Source: Streptococcus sanguinis
Lineage (GTDB): Bacteria; Bacillota; Bacilli; Lactobacillales; Streptococcaceae
NCBI RefSeq assembly: GCF_003943735.1
Contig: NZ_RJMV01000012.1
Span: 1 to 64,000, forward strand
Direction: 5' to 3'
DNA length: 64,000 nucleotides
Every line of letters starts with the position of its first letter. Position 1 is the stretch's first letter. The position numbers and the translations under genes were made by a program. The notes under the pieces were generated by a model. It made no database searches and was not told the origin of the DNA. It was given only the letters and a program-made list of their open reading frames with translations. Positions 1-8,314 of the stretch are shown here, in pieces.

Positions 1-164
1 TCGGCAGAATATTTAGAATATTTATTTGGACACCGTTTGATTTCTCGGCTAATTGATGAACGGTGAAAACCTAACTTAGTTGCAATATAGGACAGATTAA
101 AACCTGCTTCAAGATATGCTTCTATCTTTAGCCGATCAATTATGGTAATATGTAAGTAGCCCAT
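1..164 (-). CDS. IS30-family transposase, N-terminal part (cut by window edge)
   Basis: About 54 N-terminal residues are visible and the gene continues beyond base 1. The translation contains a helix-turn-helix of the HTH_38 type (AYLEAGFNLSYIATKLGFHRSSISREIKR), shown here only as the segment from about residue 14 to 42 with the typical SISREIKR ending. That ending is characteristic of IS30-like transposases. ATG at 164 follows AGGAGATCCT, a strong ribosome binding site. The gene is too incomplete to judge whether it is intact. The IS end probably lies near 181-225 but I could not fix the terminal repeat. Confidence 0.75.
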   Translation of the reverse strand, partial: MGYLHITIIDRLKIEAYLEAGFNLSYIATKLGFHRSSISREIKRCPNKYSKYSA

Positions 165-337
165 AGGATCTCCTTGTGTCTGTTTGTGTGGTTACTTACA
201 GTTTACACGATTTGAGAACCTATGGGTTTTTTGTTGCACTATATTTTACAATTTATCAGATACAAAAAGACAGGAGCAGGATACGATCCAGCTCCATTTA
301 TTTTTATGATATGCTTGTCAGAACGTTTTTCAGCAAG

Positions 338-754
338 TTACTTGCCTTCTTTTTCCTTTCTGCGCTTGGCCAAGGCGCTGTTAATCTTCTTGGTCTTAAG
401 ATTTGTATCCAAGTAAAGAAAGAGCCATACAAAGAGGTAAATCAGAATAAAATCCAGCCAAAAATGCCAGTTAGCAATTAAAAATCCCCAGTTATTATAG
501 ACCATGAAACAGCATACTAAGACTGCGACAGCGGCGAAATGCAGTAAAATCGAGACTGAAAAAGAGAATCGGTCTTCAAGAGTTTTTAACATTGAACTGA
601 TAATCCCAATCAAGCCGCTCATCACCATGACACTGAAGATATTACTTGTTGTGGGCGGATTTTTTTGAATAGAGAGAGCAAGGACAATCAGATAGACTGC
701 ACTCCCTGTCTGGATGCCCATTAATATAGCATGTAGACATTTTTTAATACTCAT
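338..754 (-). CDS. DUF3021 family membrane protein
   Basis: 138 residues with four predicted membrane segments and a basic, charged C-terminus (KRRKEKEGK). This is the usual shape of DUF3021 proteins. It directly follows a LytTR regulator gene. In the streptococcal LytTR regulatory systems a membrane protein encoded next to the regulator restrains it, so an inhibitory partner role is likely here but inferred. I start at ATG 754, with AGGAGG six bases upstream. A GTG three bases earlier is less well spaced. It is the last gene of the four-gene unit that begins at 2956. Confidence 0.8.
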   Translation of the reverse strand: MSIKKCLHAILMGIQTGSAVYLIVLALSIQKNPPTTSNIFSVMVMSGLIGIISSMLKTLEDRFSFSVSILLHFAAVAVLVCCFMVYNNWGFLIANWHFWLDFILIYLFVWLFLYLDTNLKTKKINSALAKRRKEKEGK

Positions 755-764
755 CACTTACCTC

Positions 765-1220
765 CTAGATTCCCAGATATTCCATCAAGAGCTTGACATA
801 ACGACGGCTGACTTCGGTTTTGATTTGATTAGTCAGCTTGGCCGTCATATTGCCAGAAAAGCTGTCAGACAAAGACTCCAGATGGTCAATATTGATGACA
901 GCATGCCGAGAAACCTGGATAAAGTTCGAGCTACTAATCCGCTGCTGAAAGCGAGTCAAGGTCTCTGTCGTCTGGTAAATGCCTTCTCTGCTGTAAATCA
1001 TCAACGTTGTCTGGTTGATGTCTGCTAGGATAATATCTTCAGTCTTCAGCATGATAAGCTTATCGTCCGACTTGATAGGCAGGACGCCACTTGGCCCTGC
1101 CTTGTACTGCTCTAAATAATCTAAGATGGCCTTGGCTTCTGCCCCTAGCTGGTCTGCCTTGACCACAACCAGCGGTTCCTGAGATGAAATGGTTGGATCT
1201 GTTTCAAATTTTGCTTGCAA
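765..1220 (-). CDS. LytTR-domain DNA-binding regulator
   Basis: 151 residues. The C-terminal two thirds (about 48-148) form a LytTR domain, with the typical features MLKTEDIILAD, IYQTTETLTRF and FIQVSRHAVINIDHL. There is no receiver domain, so it is not a classical two-component regulator. The start appears to be TTG at 1220 behind GGGAGC. The gene lies between an ABC permease and a DUF3021 membrane protein, an arrangement seen in stand-alone LytTR systems of Firmicutes. It probably controls this operon or bacteriocin/competence-type genes, but no target is proven by the sequence. Confidence 0.85.
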   Translation of the reverse strand: MQAKFETDPTISSQEPLVVVKADQLGAEAKAILDYLEQYKAGPSGVLPIKSDDKLIMLKTEDIILADINQTTLMIYSREGIYQTTETLTRFQQRISSSNFIQVSRHAVINIDHLESLSDSFSGNMTAKLTNQIKTEVSRRYVKLLMEYLGI

Positions 1221-1242
1221 GAGGAAGCTCCCTATTCACATT

Positions 1243-2088
1243 CTATTGTAGTTTCAGCCGGCGGATGGCAATCATATTTTGCACTATCCAAATAAGCGCT
1301 ATTGCAACTAAAACTATTCCAACTATATAGAAAGTTTCTGTCCTTGTCAAGAGCTCCTGCCATTCAATGCGAATTCCCATTGTTTTTTCAAAAGCTGCTT
1401 GAGGCTGGCTGTTATTGGCAAAAGTATCTGCTAGACTTTCCTTCATGAGAACCTGTCTGAATAGAGATGTCATGTAGTTAGAAGGCGTAATCTTCATTAG
1501 ATTTTGCGCCATTTTCGGCAAGGTTCCAATGGGTATATAGGTTCCCACTAGAAAACCAGAAGTCGCTCCGACTACTGTCGCTAATTTACCTAGACTATCC
1601 ACTGATTTGAAACATTGAACAATCAGAGCGTTTATCAGTGTAGCTAAGAGGCTGTTCAAAAGCATCAGAAGCATCAGGTAAAGAAGACTCCCCCATTCAA
1701 AAGAAATTTTATCCGCCAGCGTAAAATAGCTGAGCATAAAGGCAAACATAATGACCTGCATTACAAAGCCGATAATAACAGAGCTGACAAGATAACTAAG
1801 ATGCAAGCCCCATGGTCCCAAGTCTGTGATAAAGAGGTCGTCTGTCACCTTCCGCTCCCGGTCTTCGACCTGCCGAGAGAAAGCTGCCAATGTGGTCGTT
1901 AATCCTGTAACTGCCAACACGCCGCCAATCAGCCACAAGTCCATCAGCTGGCTGGAATGAGCTTTGTAATTATTTTTCAAAAAAACGATATAAAGCACAA
2001 AGGGAATAATCGCTCCGAAGAGGGATAAAATTACCCCACTGCGGTTGCGGAAATAAAGTAAAAAATTACGTTTTATCAAAGCGAGCAT
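1243..2088 (-). CDS. ABC-2 type transporter permease
   Basis: 281 residues with about six membrane segments and an N-terminal IKRNFLLYFRN segment as in ABC-2 permeases of exporters. The start ATG lies one base past the stop of the ATPase gene at 2090, behind GAGAGGTACGC. ATPase and permease therefore form one exporter. The substrate is unknown. The linked regulator pair suggests drug, peptide or bacteriocin export. Confidence 0.85.
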   Translation of the reverse strand: MLALIKRNFLLYFRNRSGVILSLFGAIIPFVLYIVFLKNNYKAHSSQLMDLWLIGGVLAVTGLTTTLAAFSRQVEDRERKVTDDLFITDLGPWGLHLSYLVSSVIIGFVMQVIMFAFMLSYFTLADKISFEWGSLLYLMLLMLLNSLLATLINALIVQCFKSVDSLGKLATVVGATSGFLVGTYIPIGTLPKMAQNLMKITPSNYMTSLFRQVLMKESLADTFANNSQPQAAFEKTMGIRIEWQELLTRTETFYIVGIVLVAIALIWIVQNMIAIRRLKLQ

Positions 2089-2089
2089 A

Positions 2090-2956
2090 TTAGCGTACCT
2101 CTCTTCCTGTCAGTGCCATAAAGGCATCGTCCATGGTTCCGGGTTGGAATTCAAATTGTTCGATATAGGGAGCTGCCTGAGCCAATAAGGTCAGTGCTTC
2201 TTGAGTCGTTTTAGGGTGAAGGATAAATTCCCCTTCCTTGACTTGCTCCCAAGCGCAGCCTCTGGGCAAACTTTTCTCTAAACCTACTGAGTCTTGACTC
2301 AAAATCCGTAAGACATTACGGGCGTAGTTTCCCTTAATCTGGTCTGCGGAGCCTTGGGCAATGACCTGACCATGATCTACGATATAAATCTTATCTGCGT
2401 CGTCAGCTTCATTGAGATAGTGGGTTGTCAAGACAATGGTCATCTGCTCTTCTTTCTGAATTTGCTTGAGCAAACTCCAAATACTCTCCCGAGTCTGAAT
2501 GTCCAGGCCTGTTGTTGGCTCATCCAGGAAGAGCAGGTCGGGACTATTGAGCAGGGCTCGCGCAATGTCCACCCGACGCTTTTGTCCGCCAGACAGTGTC
2601 CCATAAGGCTGCTTGACAAAGGCTGATAAACCTAGCTGAGACACCAAGTGCTCAATTCTACCTGCCGGCATCTCCTTGTACTGCTTGGCTCTGATGGTCA
2701 GATTTTCCAAAACTGTCAGCCGGGCATCCAACACACTGTTTTGGAAAACCGCACCCAGTCTAGGCTTTTCAGCATAGCAAATCTGCCCGGATGTCGGCCG
2801 CAAGAGACCTATCAGCATCTGAATAGTTGTCGATTTTCCTGCACCATTAGGGCCTAGAATAGCTGTAAAACTGCCTCTCTCAATCTGAATATTCAGATCA
2901 TTAACTGCCACCTTATCGCCATAAACCTTGCTAAGATTTTTCGTTTCTACTAACAT
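2090..2956 (-). CDS. ABC transporter ATP-binding protein
   Basis: 288 residues. Walker A GPNGAGKS at 35-42, signature LSGGQ at 121-125, Walker B LLFLDEP at about 141-147 and an H-loop histidine in LTTHYLNEA are all present. The protein is therefore a complete nucleotide-binding subunit of the CcmA/DrrA exporter type, with the usual accessory C-terminal domain. The ATG at 2956 follows AAAGGAGAAAAGATC. It is the first gene of the operon ATPase-permease-LytTR-DUF3021. Confidence 0.9.
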   Translation of the reverse strand: MLVETKNLSKVYGDKVAVNDLNIQIERGSFTAILGPNGAGKSTTIQMLIGLLRPTSGQICYAEKPRLGAVFQNSVLDARLTVLENLTIRAKQYKEMPAGRIEHLVSQLGLSAFVKQPYGTLSGGQKRRVDIARALLNSPDLLFLDEPTTGLDIQTRESIWSLLKQIQKEEQMTIVLTTHYLNEADDADKIYIVDHGQVIAQGSADQIKGNYARNVLRILSQDSVGLEKSLPRGCAWEQVKEGEFILHPKTTQEALTLLAQAAPYIEQFEFQPGTMDDAFMALTGREVR

Positions 2957-3072
2957 GATCTTTTCTCCTTTTCTTTACTTCTGAGACTATGATAGCAAGT
3001 CTTTTTTGAAAAATCTCATCTTTTTGGACAAGCGGTAAAATGAGGGAGATGAGAGGTGAAAATCCAGACATC

Positions 3073-3101
3073 AAAAAATCCCCGACCATTCGGTCAGGGA
3101 A
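3073..3101 (-). terminator. Intrinsic terminator after bceB
   Basis: Stem TCCC(c/t)GACC with GGTC(a/g)GGGA at about 3079-3101 on the plus strand. On the minus strand it is followed by a T run (3073-3078), just past the stop of the BceB-type permease. Confidence 0.8.
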
Positions 3102-3106
3102 GTTTA

Positions 3107-5107
3107 TTAGCGTGCGACAATCTTGCGGTAACTGCGTGAAGTCAGTAAGAAAACTAAAATATAGGTCAGGAGGAAGACTCCGCAAGTTGCAAGTGTTGTC
3201 TGAATCAAAAGAGGAAGATTGGTCACACCCAATAGGGCAACTATCAAGCGCAACATGTGAAAGACCGCTGCTACATGTAGAAAAGCAAAGATGAGAGGTA
3301 AGAAGAAGACAGTCAAGATTTGCTTTCGAATGGTACTTCTAGTCTGCTTTTCATCTAAACCAACTTTTTGCAAGATGATAAAGCCATCGCGATCTTCATA
3401 TCCTTCAGAGATTTGCTTGTAGTAAATCACGAGAACAGCTCCTAGAAGGAAGATAACGGAGAGGAAGACACCGATGAAGAGTAAGGTTCCAGTAAGTTCT
3501 TGATAGCTCTTTTCTGCGCTGTAACGGTCACTAGCCATTGCGAAGCTACCATCTTGACCCTGTTCCTGATCCAAAGTGTCCCTCAACCCCAGCTGGACTT
3601 GCTCGACAAACTTTTTACTGCCCTTAGTCTCTGAAGCAACTCCAATGTAGTAGTAATGATCCACATCGAGATTAACCTCTTTGCTATCATTGACCACCAT
3701 ATAGAGACCCTGCTCCATGGTCACATCGTTTGGATTAGGAATTTCCCCATGCGTGAAATTCGACGATAAAAACTGCTTAATCTTCCAGTCCTTACCATTC
3801 ACTCGGAGAGGATTGTCCTTATTTAAGGAAATATTTTTTCCATAGACAAGAGTTTCATCGTCTGCCATGTCTATCTTTTCCCCAGTCATTTTTTCATAAT
3901 CCTGACGATTGATGACCGTAATCGTGCCAGCAGACTTAGTCAAGATACTTGTATCCGACTCCATCTCTCTTTGCATTGGAACTGTCACATCATTACCAGC
4001 CAGTTTCGTAATGAAGGCTGATTGGTAGAGATAGGTAGTATAGCTTGGCTTCTTCAGATCTGTGTCCTGAGCGACTTGCTGGACCTTGTCTAACAGAGCC
4101 TCCTTCTGATCGGTCGATTTCGGCAAGACCACGCTGACATTGTAATCCTTTGGATGCAAGGTTGTAATATAATCCTGACCCCCAACATAGATATTGATTG
4201 TACCAACCAGAGTCACTAAGAGCATGGTAGATAGAATGGAGATAGTTGCCAATCCTGCTGCATTTTTACGCATCCGCGAGATGAGATTGGAAACAGAAAT
4301 GAAATTCTGCGTTTTGTAGTAGTAGCCTTTGCGCTTTTTGAGAAATTGCAATAGTGTAATTGAACCTGCATTAAAAAGCAGATAAGTTGCTAGGATAACC
4401 ATGATCACAGCTATAAAGAAATTGCCGATAGCAGCGACAGGCTTGGTAACGGTCAAAGCCATATAATAAGCCACACCCATGAGCAGGAGCCCCAGCAAGG
4501 TTTGCAGAAAAAGGAAGCGTCCTTTCTTCTCGCCTGCTTTCTTTTCTTTCATTAGATTAAGAGAGCTATAGCGTAGAAGGCGCGTAGAGTTGAGCAACAA
4601 AATCACCGCAAAAGCGACACCTAGACTGATTAGAGTCATCCCGACGTTCTGCCATTGGAAGGTCGAGTCAAGAACTGCCGGCATTCCCATCAATTTCAAA
4701 AGGACTGCGTAAAGCATCTTGTCCAAAGCCAAGCCAGACAAGACTCCCAGACCGACTGTAGTCAGATAAAAGACACAGAGTTCAAAGAAGGTCATGACTA
4801 GCAGATGCTTTTTCTCCATGCCTAGCAGACTATAGACTCCCAACTCTCGGGATCGGTTTTTCATGACGAAGCTATTAGCATAGGTAATGAGGATAAGGAC
4901 GGCAATCTGAATGACATGGATACCAAACTGCAAGGTCATGCGAGCAGCTGCACCGCCATAAGAGGCCTCCATATTGGGGCTATGAGCTAGTGAGACAAAA
5001 CTATACAAAATCGCTGTTGCCAGTACCGTCGCCAGAGCAAATGGATAATACAAACTGCGATTTTTAACCAGATTGGACAAAGCCAGTTTACTCGTTAGTT
5101 TGAACAT
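3107..5107 (-). CDS. bceB: BceB-type ABC permease (antimicrobial peptide resistance)
   Basis: 666 residues. FtsX-like permease with one N-terminal membrane helix, a block of helices up to about residue 310, a large extracellular domain (about 310-520) and further helices at the C-terminus. That is the BceB layout, in which the big outside domain senses or binds lipid-II-cycle peptides such as bacitracin and lantibiotics. I start at ATG 5107 ([12 protein letters not shown]), behind GAGGTGGGCAATT. The reading frame is open five codons further upstream. The start overlaps the end of bceA. The matching BceRS pair is encoded at 7.3-9.0 kb, so sensing by a transporter-kinase complex is likely. Confidence 0.85.
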   Translation of the reverse strand: MFKLTSKLALSNLVKNRSLYYPFALATVLATAILYSFVSLAHSPNMEASYGGAAARMTLQFGIHVIQIAVLILITYANSFVMKNRSRELGVYSLLGMEKKHLLVMTFFELCVFYLTTVGLGVLSGLALDKMLYAVLLKLMGMPAVLDSTFQWQNVGMTLISLGVAFAVILLLNSTRLLRYSSLNLMKEKKAGEKKGRFLFLQTLLGLLLMGVAYYMALTVTKPVAAIGNFFIAVIMVILATYLLFNAGSITLLQFLKKRKGYYYKTQNFISVSNLISRMRKNAAGLATISILSTMLLVTLVGTINIYVGGQDYITTLHPKDYNVSVVLPKSTDQKEALLDKVQQVAQDTDLKKPSYTTYLYQSAFITKLAGNDVTVPMQREMESDTSILTKSAGTITVINRQDYEKMTGEKIDMADDETLVYGKNISLNKDNPLRVNGKDWKIKQFLSSNFTHGEIPNPNDVTMEQGLYMVVNDSKEVNLDVDHYYYIGVASETKGSKKFVEQVQLGLRDTLDQEQGQDGSFAMASDRYSAEKSYQELTGTLLFIGVFLSVIFLLGAVLVIYYKQISEGYEDRDGFIILQKVGLDEKQTRSTIRKQILTVFFLPLIFAFLHVAAVFHMLRLIVALLGVTNLPLLIQTTLATCGVFLLTYILVFLLTSRSYRKIVAR

Positions 5108-5867
5108 AATTGCCCACCTCACTTGCCATAACTGTCAGAGTGTCAGAAATCTCTTGGAACATCTGCCGCTCGGTCTTCTCACCTCGGAAGATTTGATTAT
5201 AAAGGATCCCATCCTTGATAAAGAGCACCCGCTTGGCGCGGCTAGCCGCTGCCGTCGAGTGGGTTACCATGAGAATGGTTTGACCGCGGGCATTGATGTC
5301 GTCAAAGACATCCAGCAGGGCTGCTGAAGACTTGGAATCCAAGGCTCCAGTCGGCTCATCCGCCAGCAGAATCTCAGGATCTGTGATGATAGCCCGAGCC
5401 ACTGCTACCCGCTGCTTCTGCCCACCGGAAATCTCATAAGGAAACTTCTCTTGCAGCTTGTTAATCCCCAGCTCGTTGCAGGTCGTAACCAGCTTTTGCA
5501 TCATCTCGGTAATGGGACGGCGAGAGAGGACTAGCGGCAGGAGAATATTATCCTTGACCGACAGGGTATCCAACAGATTGAAGTCCTGAAAGACAAAGCC
5601 TAATTTCTCCCGACGGAAGCTGGAAGCCTGGCTGTTTTTGATGGTTGCCGTGTCAGTTCCGTTGAGAAAGACGCGGCCCTCTGTTGGCTTGTCCAGCATG
5701 GCTAGGATGTTGAGCAGGGTGGATTTCCCAGAGCCTGACTCCCCCATGATGGCGACATATTCGCCTTTTTCTACCGTAAAGTGAATGTCCTTCAGTGCCT
5801 CCACTTGGCTGCCCTGAAAGCGGGTTTTATAAATCTTTTTCACGTGCTGTACGTCTAATAATGTCAT
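5088..5867 (-). CDS. bceA: BceA-type ABC ATPase
   Basis: 259 residues of the LolD/MacB/BceA class. Walker A GESGSGKS is at 42-49, the signature is SGGQKQR, Walker B is [12 protein letters not shown], and there is a VTHS switch. It overlaps bceB by 20 bases. An upstream promoter with a TNACA-N4-TGTAA operator (5951-6024) suggests control by the neighbouring response regulator. The exact peptide specificity cannot be read from the sequence. Confidence 0.88.
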   Translation of the reverse strand: MTLLDVQHVKKIYKTRFQGSQVEALKDIHFTVEKGEYVAIMGESGSGKSTLLNILAMLDKPTEGRVFLNGTDTATIKNSQASSFRREKLGFVFQDFNLLDTLSVKDNILLPLVLSRRPITEMMQKLVTTCNELGINKLQEKFPYEISGGQKQRVAVARAIITDPEILLADEPTGALDSKSSAALLDVFDDINARGQTILMVTHSTAAASRAKRVLFIKDGILYNQIFRGEKTERQMFQEISDTLTVMASEVGNYVQTNE

Positions 5868-5950
5868 CTTGCTTCCTTTCTGTTTAGCAGGCTCCTATTA
5901 AAGCCCTGCTTTTAGCAGTATTTATGAACTGTCTCCTAATTGATAAGTCT

Positions 5951-6024
5951 ATTTTATCTCAATACCAACCGCCCTGCCATAACCTAAGCTTACATTTTAA
6001 AGTGCAATCTTACACTTTTGTAAG
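5951..6024 (-). promoter_or_regulatory. bceAB promoter with BceR-type operator
   Basis: CTTACACTTTTGTAAG at 6009-6024 fits TNACA-N4-TGTAA, the recognition pattern known for BceR-like regulators. A second CTTACA half lies exactly 21 bases away at 5988. Downstream on the minus strand come a poor -35 (TGGCAG, 5974-5979) and a -10 (TAAAAT, 5951-5956) with 17 bases between them. This is typical of an activator-dependent promoter. Confidence 0.65.
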
Positions 6025-6036
6025 ATGAGATGGACT

Positions 6037-6792
6037 TTATTTTACCCAAAAGGCAATCAAGGCAATTAGCCAAAGGTGGGCTGGATAGAAAATATAGAAG
6101 AAATATTTGCTCCACTTGCTGCTGGATCCTCGCTCACCATTATAGAAGTGCAAGAGAGGAAGAACACTGATAAAGAGCCAGTCTGAATTATAGAGCAGCA
6201 TTGATAGCGTGTCCTGCAAGGTTGGATAAATTTGAATACCCATGGCAAAAAGAATTCCCGCCCAAACTACATAGGTCAAGTTTCTGAAAAAGACTTGATT
6301 TCTAAAAAGGTAGGTCAAGAGCATGAAAGGAAGCAGAGCCATGCCGCCTTCGCTAAAGAGAAGCCCAGCCAGCAAGACTAATACTCCTGCCGTCAGCCGC
6401 AAACCACGCTTCCTATCCTTAGCAGCTCCGCCATTGTCAGAAAAGCCAAAGAAAAGACTCAGCATGAGAACCCCGCAGGCCAAGGTCAGGAAGATATTGT
6501 GAGTGAGGTAGATGCCCTTTTCCTGAAAGAGGAGCGTCAGGATACAGTTTCCTGTCTGCATCAGGGCTGCCCAAAAGAAGAGCCTCATATTGTAAGCCAG
6601 ACGGTTGCGAGTGTGGAGAAAACCTTCCACTGCCATGAAGGCAAATGCTACTCCGACACAGCGGGTTAGGGCATGCAAGGCACCATCCCAGCCGTCCGGC
6701 ACCAGCCCCGGTATCTGACTGATATGGTCAAAAACCATAAGAAATGCCATGAAGAGCTTCAACTGAAAAGCATTTATACCTTTTGATTTCAT
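6037..6792 (-). CDS. TraX-family membrane protein
   Basis: 251 residues, mostly hydrophobic with about eight helices. It begins with KGINAFQLKLFMAFLMVFDHI, which is typical of the TraX family (related to the F-pilin acetylase TraX) and is shown here only in part. It starts at ATG 6792 behind AGAAGGAGACAG. TraX proteins outside conjugative plasmids are thought to be membrane acyltransferases. Here the gene sits between bceRS and bceAB and has its own promoter with the same operator as bceAB. A role in envelope modification under peptide stress is my inference. Confidence 0.8.
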   Translation of the reverse strand: MKSKGINAFQLKLFMAFLMVFDHISQIPGLVPDGWDGALHALTRCVGVAFAFMAVEGFLHTRNRLAYNMRLFFWAALMQTGNCILTLLFQEKGIYLTHNIFLTLACGVLMLSLFFGFSDNGGAAKDRKRGLRLTAGVLVLLAGLLFSEGGMALLPFMLLTYLFRNQVFFRNLTYVVWAGILFAMGIQIYPTLQDTLSMLLYNSDWLFISVLPLLHFYNGERGSSSKWSKYFFYIFYPAHLWLIALIAFWVK

Positions 6793-6822
6793 TTTTCTGT
6801 CTCCTTCTTATTTCTTGCCTCT

Positions 6823-6897
6823 ATGATAATAAAAAAGAAAGGCTGGTACCATAACCTAACCTTTCATTTGCTAGTTTTATTCTTACAATTTTGTCAC
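6823..6897 (-). promoter_or_regulatory. traX-like gene promoter with BceR-type operator
   Basis: CTTACAATTTTGTCAC at 6882-6897 resembles TNACA-N4-TGTAA, and a CTTTCA half lies 21 bases away at 6861. The sequence CCATAACCTAA is shared with the bceA promoter, as is a -35/-10 pair (TGGTAC 6846-6851, TATCAT 6823-6828) at the same offset from it. The two promoters are clearly related by sequence. Confidence 0.6.
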
Positions 6898-6941
6898 TTT
6901 TAAAAATCATGCAGGAGCATCCGTCAAAAATAGCACAAAAC

Positions 6942-7322
6942 CTAGTGGCTTTTATGCACACTTTCAGCTGTCTGCAACTGTCCTAGAAAGCCTTTGACTG
7001 CTTTTCTGTCTGCTTCCGTTCCAGAGCCCTCTATGTTACGAATATGGCGAAGACCATACTGCTCCACTATCTTATCCGTTGCCCCGCAAAAGGTCCGCGG
7101 ATAACGCTTCTGATTGCCATTGATGACAAAGCCTTTGATTAGATGTCTGTACTTTCTGATGAAGCGCTTGGTCGTCCACGGAATCTGCCCTGCTCCGCTA
7201 TTTCTGCTGACTAAAATACAGGGTTCCTCCAGCTTTTTCCAGACTGACTGGCTAGGCATTTCCAAACTTTTAGCAAACTTTTTGCCCAAACCAGTCAGAC
7301 TATCATAAACCACTACTAGCAA
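6942..7322 (-). CDS. NrdI-like flavodoxin-fold protein
   Basis: 126 residues. The N-terminus VVVYDSLTG-GKKFAKSL matches the FMN phosphate loop of NrdI, the flavodoxin that activates the manganese class Ib ribonucleotide reductase. The later segment GNQKRYPRTFCGATDKI corresponds to the NrdI GNRNFG loop but is altered. No nrdE or nrdF lies nearby. The start is TTG at 7322 behind AGGAGGAAGAAAG, 11 bases after bceS. It is probably a paralogue with a different redox role and co-transcribed with bceRS. Function is uncertain. Confidence 0.65.
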   Translation of the reverse strand: MLVVVYDSLTGLGKKFAKSLEMPSQSVWKKLEEPCILVSRNSGAGQIPWTTKRFIRKYRHLIKGFVINGNQKRYPRTFCGATDKIVEQYGLRHIRNIEGSGTEADRKAVKGFLGQLQTAESVHKSH

Positions 7323-7333
7323 CTTTCTTCCTC

Positions 7334-8314
7334 CTACTCAAAGATCAATTTCTTCTCAGGAAAGGCGATGGAAACCGTCGTTCCCTGACCAACTTGAGAG
7401 TCTATAGCAATCTTGTGTCCCAGTTGGTCAGCAATTTTCTTGGACAGATAAAGACCTAAGCCTGAGGACTGCTGGGTCAAACGACCGTTGTAACCTGAGA
7501 AACCGCGCTCAAAAACCCGCAGCAAATCAGCATTTTGAATCCCCAAACCCGTGTCCTTGATGTAGAGGCTGTCCTCGTGAAAATAAATCTCTATGCTACC
7601 TTCTTTTGTGTATTTAAGACTATTAGACAGGACCTGCTCTAAAATCACTAGAAACCACTTTTTATCAGTGACAATCGTGTGGTCTAGGTCATGAAGATTG
7701 AGGCTGAGTCCTTGCTGAATGAAGAAAAGGGCGTATTTCTTGACCACTTCCCTGACCAAATCAGCCAGATTTTCCTGCTTCAGCACTAGATCGTCGTGGA
7801 AGCTTTCCAGACGGAGGTACTGAAGCACCAGATGAACGTAGGATTCGATCTTGAAGAGCTCCTGCTCCAACTGAGTCTTGGCTTCCTTATCCTTCAAGTC
7901 TCCAATCAAGAGTGAACTGGCAGCAATAGGAGTCTTGACTTGATGAACCCACAGAGTATAGTAATCCAGCAAATCATTGTATTTTTCCTGCTCAACCAAG
8001 AGCTGATTCTTCTGTTCGTACTCCAGCTCCTCCACTCTTTCCTGCAAGAGCTTTTCTAGAGGAGTCTGCGCCTGAGCAGAGGCTTGCAGCTTCTGGCTGC
8101 GATAACCCTTATAGGCCGTCCAAGCATCTGCTCCGATAAACAAGAAAGACAGAAAAGCCAGCAAGAGCGCGACATATTCCAGCAGACTGCGGTAAGCATC
8201 AAAGACAAAGGCAAAGATCAGAATAAAGCCTAGCAGCAGAATCAGTAGAGCTAGAAAAAATCGCCGTGAATAAAGATAAGACTTAAGAAAGAAAAATTTA
8301 TCCTGTGTGTCCAT
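7334..8314 (-). CDS. bceS: BceS-type intramembrane-sensing histidine kinase
   Basis: 326 residues. Two membrane helices (about 19-38 and 45-62) are joined by a very short loop, so there is no extracellular sensor. A coiled region follows, then the H-box WVHQVKTPI with phospho-acceptor His124, then an HATPase domain (N-box LSNSLKYT, DTGLGI, SSGLGLYLSKKI). Such kinases depend on a BceAB-type transporter for sensing. It overlaps bceR by 17 bases. Confidence 0.88.
   Translation of the reverse strand: MDTQDKFFFLKSYLYSRRFFLALLILLLGFILIFAFVFDAYRSLLEYVALLLAFLSFLFIGADAWTAYKGYRSQKLQASAQAQTPLEKLLQERVEELEYEQKNQLLVEQEKYNDLLDYYTLWVHQVKTPIAASSLLIGDLKDKEAKTQLEQELFKIESYVHLVLQYLRLESFHDDLVLKQENLADLVREVVKKYALFFIQQGLSLNLHDLDHTIVTDKKWFLVILEQVLSNSLKYTKEGSIEIYFHEDSLYIKDTGLGIQNADLLRVFERGFSGYNGRLTQQSSGLGLYLSKKIADQLGHKIAIDSQVGQGTTVSIAFPEKKLIFE

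Noticed and set aside
222-416. Short plus-strand frames near the IS30 end
   Set aside because: They are the complement of the DUF3021 gene or IS-end sequence, without start signals or family resemblance.
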